From positions 1-54,284 of the forward strand of contig CALWKA010000009.1 in assembly GCA_944381155.1 (NCBI GenBank): DNA of 54,284 nt. The letters are read 5' to 3'. This DNA is from an uncultured Clostridia bacterium. GTDB taxonomy: Bacteria > Bacillota > Clostridia > Christensenellales > UBA1242. Within the stretch, counting starts at the first letter, position 1. The number at the start of each line of letters is the position of its first letter. The position numbers and the translations under genes were made by a program. Shown here in pieces: positions 1 through 8,419 of this stretch. Below the pieces are notes generated by a model. The model worked only from the letters and a program-made list of their open reading frames with translations, did no database searches and was not told the DNA's origin.

Positions 1-2
1 AT

Positions 3-90
3 GCAGAGATGTCAGAGCGGTCGAATGAGCACGATTGGAAATCGTGTGATGTGAAAGCATCCGCAGGTTCAAATCCTGTTCTCTGCGCCA
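3..90 (+). tRNA. tRNA-Ser (anticodon GGA)
   Basis: The 7-bp acceptor stem gcagaga/tctctgc, the anticodon loop ttggaaa on a 5-bp stem, the long variable arm gatg/catc typical of tRNA-Ser, the T arm gcagg/cctgt and an encoded CCA end are all visible. The anticodon reads UCC and UCU. Confidence 0.95.
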
Positions 91-284
91 AGGGCGAATA
101 TTCGTCTTTTTTTTATAATTCTGATTTGCATTTTTGACTTTGACACATCAACTATTAAATGGCATATATTTTATTGAAATTATGGTTTTATTTTCGGGTA
201 TTTGCTGATTGAATTATATTTTATTTTTTTTTAAATCTTATTTATTTTGTTGTTTGAAATTTTTATATATGATAAAATTGATTT

Positions 285-1016
285 ATGTTAGAAGAATTGA
301 AATTGACAAAATATGATAAATCAAACGAATATTCATATACATTCGGAATCTTTCCGACCTTTGAATTAGTCAAAAATCGCTATAACGAAGTGCTTAAAAT
401 CATTTTTAGCACAAAATTGAAAATGAGCGAAGATATTGAAAAGTTGGTGCAAATTTGCAAAGAAAAAAAGATAAAGGTTGAATATAATGACAAATTAATT
501 AATAGATTGGCGAGCAAGGAAAATTGTTTTGTCATTGGCGTGTTTAAAAAATTTATTTCTAGCCTTTGTTCAAACAAAAATAATCTTGTGCTCTATCATC
601 CGTCTGATATGGGCAATATGGGGACGATTATGCGCACGATGTTGGGCTTCAATATTAATAACTTAATTATTATCAAACCAGCGGTTGATTACTTCAATCC
701 GAAAGTTATCAGAGCGAGTATGGGTGCAATTTTTTCGCTGAACATTGTTGAATTTGATTCGCTGGAAGAATACCTAAATTTTAGCAAAAACAAAAAATAT
801 TTCTTTATGCTGAAAGGAAAAAAAGTGTTAGGGAAATTCAAGATTGAAGATGGTAAATTTGATTTGATTTTTGGCAACGAAGCAAGCGGGTTGCCTGACG
901 ATTTGCTAGATTATGACGAAAGCGTGGTGATAAAGCATTCTGACAAAATTGATAGTTTGAATCTTCCTATCAGTGTGGGAATTGCATTGTATGAATTTAG
1001 CAAGTCTTCTCTTTAA
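285..1016 (+). CDS. SpoU/TrmH-family RNA 2'-O-methyltransferase
   Basis: This 243-residue protein is a SPOUT-class SAM-dependent methyltransferase expected to methylate a ribose 2'-OH in rRNA or tRNA in the cytoplasm. The three SpoU motifs are present: motif 1 as NMGTIMRT near residue 110, motif 2 as LIFGNEASGLP near 195, and motif 3 as SLNLPISVGIALYE near 225. The first 90 residues look like the RNA-binding substrate domain found before the knotted catalytic domain in RlmB-like enzymes. No ribosome site precedes the ATG. An extended -10 (TG-n-TAAAAT, 270-278) ends six bases upstream, so the mRNA may be leaderless. The exact RNA target cannot be told from sequence. The gene stands alone downstream of tRNA-Ser. 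Confidence 0.85.
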   Translation: MLEELKLTKYDKSNEYSYTFGIFPTFELVKNRYNEVLKIIFSTKLKMSEDIEKLVQICKEKKIKVEYNDKLINRLASKENCFVIGVFKKFISSLCSNKNNLVLYHPSDMGNMGTIMRTMLGFNINNLIIIKPAVDYFNPKVIRASMGAIFSLNIVEFDSLEEYLNFSKNKKYFFMLKGKKVLGKFKIEDGKFDLIFGNEASGLPDDLLDYDESVVIKHSDKIDSLNLPISVGIALYEFSKSSL

Positions 1017-1386
1017 TTAAAAAATGATTTATCAATCTTGCAATTTCAAAATTAATAAAAGGAACTTTATTTTTATAACCCTACGAGTTATTTTCAATAT
1101 ATACTATTTATTTTTATAATGTCCAATATAAGCAAACATACTTCCTTTTGTAGAGTCTTATTTCTTTGCTAGTTTCAATATGTTTTAGCAATTTTTTGTT
1201 TCAATACATTAAAAAAATTAGCCGATTCGGTTTTATACTTTTTGTCCAATTGTTTGATTTAAAATTATTTTTTATGATAAACCAAAATAATGAGTATGTA
1301 TGTTTAAATTGTTGAAGTTGTTGTTTGGTGCTAAATCGCAACACTTTATGTTGCTACCAAAAGATTAGGAAACAAAAGACAAAAGT
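1017..1386. other. AT-rich intergenic stretch
   Basis: 370 bases with no coding potential, no strong hairpin and no clear promoter that I can see. It separates the methyltransferase from a small membrane protein. Confidence 0.6.
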
Positions 1387-1719
1387 GTGAAACTTGGCGT
1401 GCAGGGAATTATTTTATCTGTTATTGGACTCATTGGCGTGATTTTGTTTGTCTTGATTGCAACGAATTTGGCAGATAATGTGCTCGCAACTCAAAGAGGT
1501 GAAGGATATCAACTTCCCGTTATGTCATTATTCGGCGCTATTACATTTTATGCTTTCGCATTTGTGTTTTTGGGTTGCGTTTTTGGCGGGATATCCTTTT
1601 CTATTTATCAAAAGAGTATCAACAAACGAAAATTTGGCAAAGTAGCTCTCGCTATCTGTTTGAGTTGCCTGGTGGCTGCAATTGTCGCAACAATATTAAT
1701 TTTGGTCATAATGTTGTAG
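1387..1719 (+). CDS. Small three-helix membrane protein, unknown function
   Basis: 110 residues from a GTG start. I do not recognise the family. Three hydrophobic segments are visible: residues about 5-27, 46-72 and 85-109, joined by a short polar loop around residue 35 and a basic stretch (QKSINKRKFGK) before the third. It has no cleavable signal peptide and almost no soluble domain, so it is probably an integral inner-membrane protein. The only upstream purine run (aggaaa) is about 15 bases from the start, so translation initiation is weakly supported. The neighbour downstream is a decayed recombinase, so this could be cargo left from a lost mobile element, but that is inference. The reading frame is intact. 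Confidence 0.55.
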   Translation: MKLGVQGIILSVIGLIGVILFVLIATNLADNVLATQRGEGYQLPVMSLFGAITFYAFAFVFLGCVFGGISFSIYQKSINKRKFGKVALAICLSCLVAAIVATILILVIML

Positions 1720-1745
1720 TTTAAAATTTGCAACAATCTTTTAAG

Positions 1746-2089
1746 TTGACGATACCATACGATAGAAAAACGATCAATTATAGAAAAAAGAAGAAAACGG
1801 ACTTGAATTTAAGTTCGTTTTTTACAAAGAAAAGCGAATATTTAATTTTTCATCTAAAATACAACGGCAAGCATTAAGCAAAATTAATGAAAAACTAACT
1901 TTTCATATAAAAACAAAAGATTTGCGTAGTACTTTTATAACAAGATGTCAAGAAATGAACATCCCGGAGTTTATAATTCAATCGTGGGTTGGTCATAAAA
2001 TAGGTAGTCGTGTTACATGCTCAGTTTACACCAAACACAATGATGAAATTGATTTTAAATATATAAATATATTTAATTCTAAAATTTAA
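1746..2089 (+). pseudogene. Decayed tyrosine recombinase (phage-type integrase), C-terminal remnant
   Basis: The C-terminal third of a phage-type integrase is readable across two frames. Frame one from 1746 gives TIPYDRKTINYRKKKK and then EYLIFHLKYNGK before a stop. The next frame continues from about 1850 as QALSKINEKLTFHIKTKDLR and ends at 2089. Family landmarks remain: the catalytic Arg in KDLRSTF (the usual His before it is Lys), the GH of WVGHKIGS, and the nucleophile region VYTK. No N-terminal domain and no start codon exist, and a frameshift splits the fragment, so it is not functional. It lies about 100 bases from the 3' end of tRNA-Glu, the usual seat of an integrase after integration into a tRNA gene. 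Confidence 0.75.
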
Positions 2090-2163
2090 TGCTCGTGCAT
2101 TACTCAACATTATTTTTGGCGTTAAGTTTTTATATTTATAAAATCAATATATGATTCAATAAT

Positions 2164-2189
2164 AAAAAAAACACCACAATATGTGGTGT
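2164..2189 (-). terminator. Rho-independent terminator of tRNA-Glu
   Basis: A perfect 8-bp stem acaccaca/tgtggtgt with a 3-base loop is followed on the minus strand by at least seven T residues, directly downstream of the tRNA-Glu CCA end. Confidence 0.85.
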
Positions 2190-2193
2190 AATA

Positions 2194-2268
2194 TGGTAGT
2201 CCCAAGGGGAATCGAACCCCTGATACCACCGTGAAAGGGTGGTGTCTTAACCGCTTGACCATGGGACC
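2194..2268 (-). tRNA. tRNA-Glu (anticodon TTC)
   Basis: On the minus strand the gene begins ggtcccatggtcaagcggtt, has the anticodon loop ctttcac on a perfect stem, a T arm with ggttcgattcc and an encoded CCA. The acceptor stem pairs fully apart from a terminal G-U. Confidence 0.95.
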
Positions 2269-2521
2269 AGATATAATTGGGTTGTTTATACTACTGAATT
2301 ATCTTAATATCTAATTTATTATAAATTCATAGTATTTTTGTTTTGTGATAGGGAATTAATCTATCAATTGAAAGATATCTTAATTTCAAGTTTCATTGTT
2401 TTAATTCATAGCCAATGAATGTGGCTTGATTTTGAAATTACTTTTCGCATTCGATTCATTTGAATTTTGCACCTTTTGCTAACAAAGTTGCACATTCACA
2501 TTGCTATCATTAAAACAGCGA

Positions 2522-2687
2522 TTTTATCCTATATTAGAGCTGTCCGAGCGGTTTTCATACCGACACTAAATAATTTTAATGCCGGTATATTCTCGGGTTT
2601 ATTGATACAAAATCAATAATAAAACAAAGGAAGGTTTTTATTATGCAAAATGCATAACCGACCAAATTAATGGTCTATAGGATAAAA
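2522..2687. ncRNA. Candidate structured RNA closed by a 12-bp stem
   Basis: Between tRNA-Glu and tRNA-Met, ttttatcctata (2522-2533) pairs perfectly with tataggataaaa (2676-2687). Nested inside are ccgag/ctcgg (2544-2548 with 2592-2596) enclosing taccg/cggta, an arm gtttattgat/atcaat, an arm ttatgc/gcataa, and accaa...tggt next to the closing stem. This multibranched fold has no open reading frame and matches no RNA family I can name. The strand is uncertain: one inner pair is A-C on plus but G-U on minus, while extension of the ccgag stem by wobbles favours plus. A weak promoter-like pair (TTGCAC, 17 bases, TAAAAC) would start plus transcription close to 2522. Confidence 0.45.
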
Positions 2688-2736
2688 GGAATTTTTGTAA
2701 TCTAACGCTACATAGATTGGAAGAAAAAGCTGTAGC

Positions 2737-2812
2737 TGGTGGCGGTGGGTAGAATTGAACTACCGATCTATCGGGTATGAACCGATTGCTTTAACCGCTG
2801 AGCCACACCGCC
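2737..2812 (-). tRNA. tRNA-Met, elongator type (anticodon CAT)
   Basis: On the minus strand the acceptor ggcggtg/caccgcc pairs perfectly, the anticodon loop is ttcatac between atcgg and ccgat, and CCA is encoded. The perfect first base pair argues against an initiator tRNA. A lysidine-modified tRNA-Ile also has CAT, but the anticodon arm resembles elongator tRNA-Met. Confidence 0.9.
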
Positions 2813-3230
2813 AAGATTACTTTCCTAGTATATATGAAAAAAAAATGATTGTCAAGATTTTTTCTACAATTTTTCTCTTTTTATCAAATTTATACCTTAT
2901 ATTGTGTTGAAATAGTCACAACTAGGGCATATTATGAAGATATGTTTTGGGGAAAATATATATGGTTTAGAATTTTATTTTGATAAAAATTGATGTTTTT
3001 TACAATTTAATACTTTTATATTTAAACAATAGTGTAGTGGGGAATTGATAAAATTCATTATTTTTCAATATATTTAATTATTTTTTCTTTTCAAAAGATT
3101 AAAAAATAGTGATTTTCATTATAAATTAATTAAAATCAAATTTTCAAACAAACTGAATGCTTTATTGCCCTGTATTATAATTTTCTCTTATACTGATTGA
3201 CTGGATAGAAAAATAGAATTGATTGCGTAT
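2813..3230. other. AT-rich intergenic stretch
   Basis: About 420 bases of very AT-rich DNA between tRNA-Met and the metal ATPase terminator. I see no gene. It should contain the tRNA-Met promoter on the minus strand, but I cannot assign one with confidence. Confidence 0.5.
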
Positions 3231-3259
3231 AAAAAACTCGTCACTAATTGGACGAGTTT
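3231..3259 (-). terminator. Terminator overlapping the metal ATPase stop codon
   Basis: aaactcgtc (3234-3242) pairs perfectly with gacgagttt (3251-3259), and six T residues follow on the minus strand. The stop codon (3244-3246) lies in the loop, so the ascending arm is the last coding sequence. Confidence 0.85.
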
Positions 3260-5328
3260 GCTTTTGTTTGGTCATTCATATTGTGAGTTTTATTCTTATT
3301 TGGATTATATTTCAAAGCACGAAGGCTGTTTAGTATGGCAAGCAGAGTGACGCCAACATCGGCAAATACTGCACTCAACATCCCTGTAATTCCGAATGAA
3401 CCAAGGAGCAAGAAGGTTGCTTTCACCACTGCTGAAAGAATTATGTTTTGCCAAACGATCTTCCTGGTATATTTCGAAATCTTGATAGCGGTTGCCACTT
3501 TGTCTGGATTGTCGTCTACCAGCACCACATCAGATGCTTCGATGCTCGCTTGCGATCCGTTTATCCCCATACTGATTCCAACATCCGCTCTGGACAAACT
3601 AGGGGCGTCGTTTATGCCATCTCCAACATATCCGATCAATGTTTTGCTTGTGCTTTTTACATTGTCGATATAGGCATATTTATCTTGTGGAAGGAATTGG
3701 TATTTTATTTCATCTATACCGATTGAATTGCCCACTGCTTCAACCGATTCTTTGTTGTCACCTGAAAGGAGAGTGGTCTTTATTTTCAATGCTTTCAAAT
3801 CTTCAATCGCTTGTTTTGCTGTGTGTTTGATCGTGTCTGCGAGTTGGAAAACGGCAATTAACTTTTCGTTTTCGTATAGTTCTACAATAGTAGATTTTTT
3901 GTCCTTATTTTTTCTACCTATAAAATAGTTCTTCCCCTTGTACGAATAATATACGCCTTCTCCCGCTTGTTCGCGCACATCATCCACTTTTTCTAATTCG
4001 CGCGTGTTCAATGATAGAATTGATTTTGCAAGCGGATGAATAGAAGATTGTTCGCCCAAACACGCTAGATATATGACATCTTCTCGATTTTTCGTTTTGT
4101 CTAAAATTTCAATGTTTTCCACTGAAAATTCACCCGTGGTGATAGTGCCTGTCTTGTCGAACGCTATCAAGTCCAATTTTGCTAACGCATCTAGATAGTT
4201 TGATCCTTTGATTAGTATTCCATTTTTGGACGCGTTGCCCAGCCCTGAAAAATAGGACAGCGGAACGGATATAGCAAACGCGCACGGGCAGGATACTACC
4301 AAGAAGATCATACCACGATATAGTGCGGTGGAAAATTCGTTCGTCACAGCATAGACTATTCCAAACACGGTCAAAGATAGAAGCAACACTCCGAGCGTGT
4401 ACCAACGCGTAATTTTTGAGATTATGGTTTCAGTCTTTGATTTTTTCTCTTGCGCGTTTTCAATCAAATTGATAATTTTGCTGACTGTGCTGTTTGAATA
4501 TTCTTTTTTTGTTTCAATCGTGAGAACGCCGTCTAACACAATACTGCCAGATAGAATTTCATCATTAGGGTTTATAAATACGGGCAAACTTTCGCCTGTC
4601 AAACTTTGTGTGTTTAAGCTCGCTTTGCCGGTCAAGACTATTCCGTCTAGCGGTACGCGTTCGCCCGCACGCACAATTATGGTGGAGCCAACTACCACAT
4701 CTTTTGGATCAACGCGCGTTTCTTTTCCGTTCACTAAAATGTTTGCATATTCGGGTTGCAAATTGGTCAAATCTTCAATTGATTTGCGCGATTTATTCAC
4801 CGCCAAGCCTTCAAATAATTTTCCTATTGAATATAGCCATATCACCATTAGTCCTTCCGTGTGTTCGCCGATAGCGGTTGCACCAATTACAGATAGGGTG
4901 ATCAATAGATTTTCATTAATCGTTCCCTTGAAAAGTAGGGTGATCGCTTTGTAATATGTTTTATATCCAAGTATGAGCGCACTCATCACAAACAAAGTCC
5001 AAAATAGAGCGGTTGGCATTGGAATGAATAGCGCACATATCCCTATAATCGTGCCAATGGATAAACTGGTTAGATCGGTGATAAAATTTTTATTCAATAT
5101 GCGCGTTTTCTTCTGCTCTAAAACAATTTTTGCATTTGGTTCGAGCTGTTTTGTGAGAGAAATTATCTTTTCGGTGGCGGAATTTGGGTCCGCACTTTCA
5201 AAACTCAACTTTGAATTGATAAAATCTATTTCCGCGTTTTTTACATCATCCAATTTGTTTATTGCAGTGCACAGACTGCGTGCGCAGTTTGGACAATCTA
5301 GTCCCTCAATTCGTACTGTCGTTTTCAT
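3244..5328 (-). CDS. Heavy-metal P1B-type ATPase (Zn/Cd/Pb exporter)
   Basis: This 694-residue membrane pump should use ATP to expel Zn, Cd or Pb ions. An N-terminal HMA metal-binding domain carries GLDCPNCA (Cys12 and Cys15). Paired hydrophobic segments follow, then the actuator motif TGES, the membrane metal site SCPCAF (about residue 348), the phosphorylation site DKTGT (about 389), the P1B motif HPLA and the hinge GDGINDAP (about 567). CPC plus two closing membrane segments and a CadC-like partner support Zn/Cd/Pb rather than Cu. I chose the ATG at 5328, two bases after the repressor's stop, because GGAGG sits nine bases upstream; an in-frame ATG at 5352 lies inside the repressor gene. 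It forms a two-gene operon with the repressor and should be induced by metal. Confidence 0.92.
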   Translation of the reverse strand: MKTTVRIEGLDCPNCARSLCTAINKLDDVKNAEIDFINSKLSFESADPNSATEKIISLTKQLEPNAKIVLEQKKTRILNKNFITDLTSLSIGTIIGICALFIPMPTALFWTLFVMSALILGYKTYYKAITLLFKGTINENLLITLSVIGATAIGEHTEGLMVIWLYSIGKLFEGLAVNKSRKSIEDLTNLQPEYANILVNGKETRVDPKDVVVGSTIIVRAGERVPLDGIVLTGKASLNTQSLTGESLPVFINPNDEILSGSIVLDGVLTIETKKEYSNSTVSKIINLIENAQEKKSKTETIISKITRWYTLGVLLLSLTVFGIVYAVTNEFSTALYRGMIFLVVSCPCAFAISVPLSYFSGLGNASKNGILIKGSNYLDALAKLDLIAFDKTGTITTGEFSVENIEILDKTKNREDVIYLACLGEQSSIHPLAKSILSLNTRELEKVDDVREQAGEGVYYSYKGKNYFIGRKNKDKKSTIVELYENEKLIAVFQLADTIKHTAKQAIEDLKALKIKTTLLSGDNKESVEAVGNSIGIDEIKYQFLPQDKYAYIDNVKSTSKTLIGYVGDGINDAPSLSRADVGISMGINGSQASIEASDVVLVDDNPDKVATAIKISKYTRKIVWQNIILSAVVKATFLLLGSFGITGMLSAVFADVGVTLLAILNSLRALKYNPNKNKTHNMNDQTKANSSN

Positions 5329-5329
5329 A

Positions 5330-5749
5330 CTATTTTTCCTCCACATGTTCACGCGTTATTTCAAAGACGATTTTGACATGTTTGTCTGCTAGGCTATAAA
5401 ACACTTCTTTGCCTTGGCGCCTTGATTTGATGAGATTCAACTCTTTTAAATTTTTCAGCTGGTGCGAGATTGCAGATTTGGTCATATTCAGCAAAACGGA
5501 TATATCACATACACACATCTCACAAATGTTTAAAGCGTTGATTATTTTTAGGCGCGTGCTATCCGAAAGTGCTTTGTAAAAATCGGATATATCTATCAAT
5601 GTTTCATCTGATAGCATCCCCGTTTTTACTTTTTCTACCGTGTCTAAATGTATGACATCACAATCGCATCTATTAAGGCAGTGGCACGATTGTTCAGTGC
5701 AATCGCAATTTGATTTTTGGTTATCTTGTGTTGATTTTTTTAAATTCAT
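5330..5749 (-). CDS. ArsR/SmtB-family metal-sensing repressor (CadC-like)
   Basis: A 139-residue winged-helix repressor that should release DNA on binding metal. The core reads FYKALSDSTRLKIINAL, the alpha-3 metal motif CEMCVCD (as in CadC ELCVCD) and the recognition helix KSAISHQLKNLKELNLI. The last helix carries D-K-H ... R-E-H, close to the SmtB/CzrA alpha-5 zinc ligands, so both sensor site types may exist. Residues 15-30 hold six Cys in CxC pairs (CDC, CHC, CDC) with flanking His, denser than in typical CadC and suited to soft metals. A GGAG site six bases upstream supports the start. Two matching operators lie in front, one inside the promoter, so autoregulation is expected. Confidence 0.9.
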   Translation of the reverse strand: MNLKKSTQDNQKSNCDCTEQSCHCLNRCDCDVIHLDTVEKVKTGMLSDETLIDISDFYKALSDSTRLKIINALNICEMCVCDISVLLNMTKSAISHQLKNLKELNLIKSRRQGKEVFYSLADKHVKIVFEITREHVEEK

Positions 5750-5762
5750 AATATCTCCGTAC

Positions 5763-5782
5763 AGTTGAATGTCTGTTCAACT
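5763..5782 (-). promoter_or_regulatory. Second operator copy (O2) of the metal operon
   Basis: agttgaatgtctgttcaact is an imperfect palindrome nearly identical to the copy at 5797-5816, differing at one base, with starts 34 bp apart. It lies between the -10 box and the ribosome site of the repressor gene. Confidence 0.8.
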
Positions 5783-5791
5783 ATTTATATG

Positions 5792-5821
5792 ATTATAGTT
5801 GAATATCTGTTCAACTGTCAA
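5792..5821 (-). promoter_or_regulatory. Sigma-A promoter with ArsR-family operator (O1) in the spacer
   Basis: On the minus strand TTGACA (5816-5821) and TATAAT (5792-5797) are both perfect consensus boxes 18 bp apart. The palindrome agttgaatatctgttcaact (5797-5816) fills the spacer, so a bound repressor would block polymerase directly. Confidence 0.9.
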
Positions 5822-5856
5822 GTGTTTTTGATATATATTTTTTTAAAATTTTGGAA

Positions 5857-5902
5857 TAAAAAATTGATCTATACGAACGCGATTATGTTGCATAGATCAA
5901 TT
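5857..5902 (-). terminator. Terminator of tRNA-Gly
   Basis: An 11-bp stem aattgatctat/atagatcaatt encloses a 19-base loop and is followed on the minus strand by six T residues, about 25 bases beyond the tRNA 3' end. Confidence 0.7.
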
Positions 5903-5926
5903 AAAAATTAATATATGTTTTGTTTA

Positions 5927-6000
5927 TGGAGCGAGTGATGGGAATCGAACCCACCTCACAGGCTTGGGAAGCCCGCGTACTACCGATGTACTACACCCGC
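5927..6000 (-). tRNA. tRNA-Gly (anticodon CCC)
   Basis: On the minus strand the acceptor gcgggtg pairs with cactcgc allowing a wobble. The anticodon loop is ttcccaa on the stem cgggc/gcctg, the T arm is intact and CCA is encoded. CCC reads only GGG, so this is an accessory glycine isoacceptor. Confidence 0.9.
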
Positions 6001-6306
6001 ACATTGAAATTATAACAAATATATGTTATCATTTCAATCTTTTTTATCGTTTTTGTTGAACAAAATTTTTTTAATTTTTCAGCGCGTATTGATAAATTCA
6101 AATTTATCAAAATCAGTTTAATTATGAATATGAATTTTTAATTGTCTAACAAAATCTGCTTTTTATATTCAAATATAAAACGATTGAGCTTGTTTTGATT
6201 TAAATAAATTTTGTTTAAAGTTTTTATATGTCTAATAATTTTATGCTAGTTTATTTGTTTGCAATCTTGACTATTAGAATATAAATTTTAATTAAAGAGA
6301 TTTATC
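6001..6306. other. AT-rich intergenic stretch
   Basis: About 300 bases with no open frame, repeat or strong hairpin visible. It lies between tRNA-Gly and the end of the nucleotidyltransferase gene. Confidence 0.5.
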
Positions 6307-7113
6307 CTAACAAGTGTAGCTGATGGGTGCGAGTTTTCTATATTCGTCTGGTGTGCCAATATCATAGAAATTGCCATATATTGCGAAAGTGTAGGCAGAA
6401 GTATTTTTAATCGTATCGTTTATGAAATACCCTAGAGAATCGCGTTTTTTCTTATCCAATTTATTCTCTTCCATATAAGGTTCAATTCGGTCGAGATCTG
6501 CGCGGTTGAACATATAGATAGCAAGGGATACATTGTTTGATTTCAAGTTTTCAATCCCCGGCTTTTCGTCTAATGATATTATTCGTCCCGATTTGCTAAT
6601 GTTCAAAATTCCGAAATTTTTTGCAATATATACACGATCGCTGTCTGGATAAGCTTTTGACGCCACCATATTGATAGGACGAGAAGATGCGGAAGAAAGT
6701 TCATCGTAATTTTTCACCATATCGGCTAGGTCAAATTCAAAATAATTGTCACTTGCCATTACCAAAATTTTGTCATCATAACTATTTGGGATAACGCTAT
6801 TTGCTTTTAGCATTGCATAGTTTGCGCCTTTTGCTTGTTCTGGACAGTTTGAGCCATCCGAAACTAAAGTGATGTTGATTTTTTTTTGATATTCCTGGCA
6901 CGCACTCTTTATTTGATCGTGATACTTATCGTTTACGACCACGATTATCTCATCCACATTTTTTAGCGAGTGTATTTTGTCTAGCAAAAAATATAAAATT
7001 GGTTGAGTTTTTCCCTCTGCTTCTATTGGTAAAAGTGTCTTTGCAATTTCACCATTGTTTGTCACCGAACGAAGACGATTGGCATATCCGCCTGCTAAAA
7101 TAACTGCTTTCAT
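6307..7113 (-). CDS. Sugar-1-phosphate nucleotidyltransferase (RmlA/GlmU-like fold)
   Basis: A 268-residue cytoplasmic enzyme expected to couple a sugar 1-phosphate to a nucleoside triphosphate, giving an NDP-sugar for envelope or capsule synthesis. The N-terminal signature MKAVILAGGYANRLRSVT is the nucleotide-binding loop, with KTLLPI holding the conserved Lys. VMASDNYFEF supplies the metal-binding Asp, and SLDEKPG is the conserved E-K-P segment of this superfamily. Length fits a single catalytic domain with no acetyltransferase or regulatory tail. GGAG stands eight bases before the ATG. The sugar and the nucleotide cannot be told from sequence. It lies beside a DUF368 protein on the same strand, but 150 bases apart. 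Confidence 0.8.
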   Translation of the reverse strand: MKAVILAGGYANRLRSVTNNGEIAKTLLPIEAEGKTQPILYFLLDKIHSLKNVDEIIVVVNDKYHDQIKSACQEYQKKINITLVSDGSNCPEQAKGANYAMLKANSVIPNSYDDKILVMASDNYFEFDLADMVKNYDELSSASSRPINMVASKAYPDSDRVYIAKNFGILNISKSGRIISLDEKPGIENLKSNNVSLAIYMFNRADLDRIEPYMEENKLDKKKRDSLGYFINDTIKNTSAYTFAIYGNFYDIGTPDEYRKLAPISYTC

Positions 7114-7249
7114 TTTTCTCTCCTTGTTTATTTGTAATTTATATATAGTTTATTTATATTGTTAAAAATATTTTGAATTAATTTAGTCATTTTGTTGAAT
7201 TATGAAGGTTGATTGTGAATTTGACATTTGTGAATATGTATTATGAATT

Positions 7250-8263
7250 TCATTTGTTCGATTCTTTTTTGCGTTCAAATCGCACGAATAGGTAGGATAT
7301 CACAATTCCTACGATCAGCACAGCTAGCCCGATTGATAGATCAAGGGCTAGTCCGCCGTTTGCCCAACTCGAATATATTTCCATAACTTCAGGGTTGAAG
7401 AACATTGTCACGATCGAGCCTAATGACAGACCTGCTATGCAATAAAATGCGGGAATTTTGTATCTGTTTAGCAACTTGTTCATTCCTTTTGACACGACTA
7501 TCAGCCCAATTGCAAATCCGACAATCAAACATAGATACACCAAAAATATTGATGGATTTTCTTTGAAGTTGGTAATGCTCACCGAATTCATCAGCGGAGT
7601 GAAATATCCAAAAGACATTAATAAAGCGGTGGCGCTGAGCCCAGGCACTAATTGCGTGATAGCCACCAGAAAACCAATTATGAGAAACAATATGTAATGA
7701 TAAAATTTTAGATTCGTAAGTGAGTGTTGACTCACATTCGAAAAGACGGATACGCACGAGATCAATATAGGTATAATAAGTCCAATGATAAACAAGAGAA
7801 TATATTTTGCTTTAGGCTTTGTGCCCTTGATCTGATCGGTGACGGCGGGGTAGGCGCCGAACATCAATCCCGCAAATAGACATATTATAATAAATGGAAT
7901 TATATTTAATAAAGATCTTACGCCAAAAAATCCGAAAACGAAACCTGCCACCACTCCAATCAATATAGGAAACAAGAATTTGAAACATTTTTTGAACTTT
8001 TTGAAAACATTTCCTATTGCGTAAAGGAGTTTTTCATACATTTTGAAAATGATAGCCACTGCCGAGCCACTGACTCCTGGAACAATCACCGCAAGCCCTA
8101 TGAACAAGCCTAAAATTCCACCTTTTGCAACTTCAGTTTTGTTTTTGTAATTCAAGTCCATTTCTTCATCTGAAACTTTTTTTGCGTCTAGATTCGTTTT
8201 GTCCGCGCCGTTTTCGGCAATCTGTGGATCTGACTGTTCAGAATTGTTATCTACAGAATTCAT
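7250..8263 (-). CDS. DUF368 membrane protein (candidate polyprenyl-phosphate flippase)
   Basis: A 337-residue multi-pass membrane protein. The DUF368 hallmark GLAVIVPGVSGSAVAIIF follows an acidic polar N-terminal tail of about 40 residues. A second, pseudo-repeated motif, ITQLVPGLSATALLMSFG, lies near residue 215, consistent with an internally duplicated carrier. Around eight hydrophobic segments are visible. Family knowledge: DUF368 proteins (PopT) have been reported to recycle undecaprenyl phosphate across the membrane for cell-wall synthesis. I chose the ATG at 8263; a TTG just before it is also open, and AAGGGGG about ten bases upstream is the ribosome site. The sugar nucleotidyltransferase downstream fits an envelope-precursor theme. 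Confidence 0.82.
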   Translation of the reverse strand: MNSVDNNSEQSDPQIAENGADKTNLDAKKVSDEEMDLNYKNKTEVAKGGILGLFIGLAVIVPGVSGSAVAIIFKMYEKLLYAIGNVFKKFKKCFKFLFPILIGVVAGFVFGFFGVRSLLNIIPFIIICLFAGLMFGAYPAVTDQIKGTKPKAKYILLFIIGLIIPILISCVSVFSNVSQHSLTNLKFYHYILFLIIGFLVAITQLVPGLSATALLMSFGYFTPLMNSVSITNFKENPSIFLVYLCLIVGFAIGLIVVSKGMNKLLNRYKIPAFYCIAGLSLGSIVTMFFNPEVMEIYSSWANGGLALDLSIGLAVLIVGIVISYLFVRFERKKESNK

Positions 8264-8419
8264 CAATGAGCCCCCTTGACAATTTATTATATTTATACAT
8301 TATAAAATAATTTCATTATATTGTCAAGATATTCCAATAAAACGGACAAAACTGATTTTGATTTTATGAAAGTGTAAAATTTTAATTTTCAATAACTTAA
8401 ATTGACGACAGATAGCGTA

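Noticed and set aside
2538..2600. tRNA-like D-arm sequence (ctgtccgagcggtt) between tRNA-Glu and tRNA-Met
   Set aside because: No acceptor, anticodon or T arm completes it. It is better explained as part of the folded element at 2522-2687.
4397..4954. 185-residue plus-strand frame opposite the metal ATPase
   Set aside because: Shadow of the ATPase gene, with no start signal or recognisable motif.
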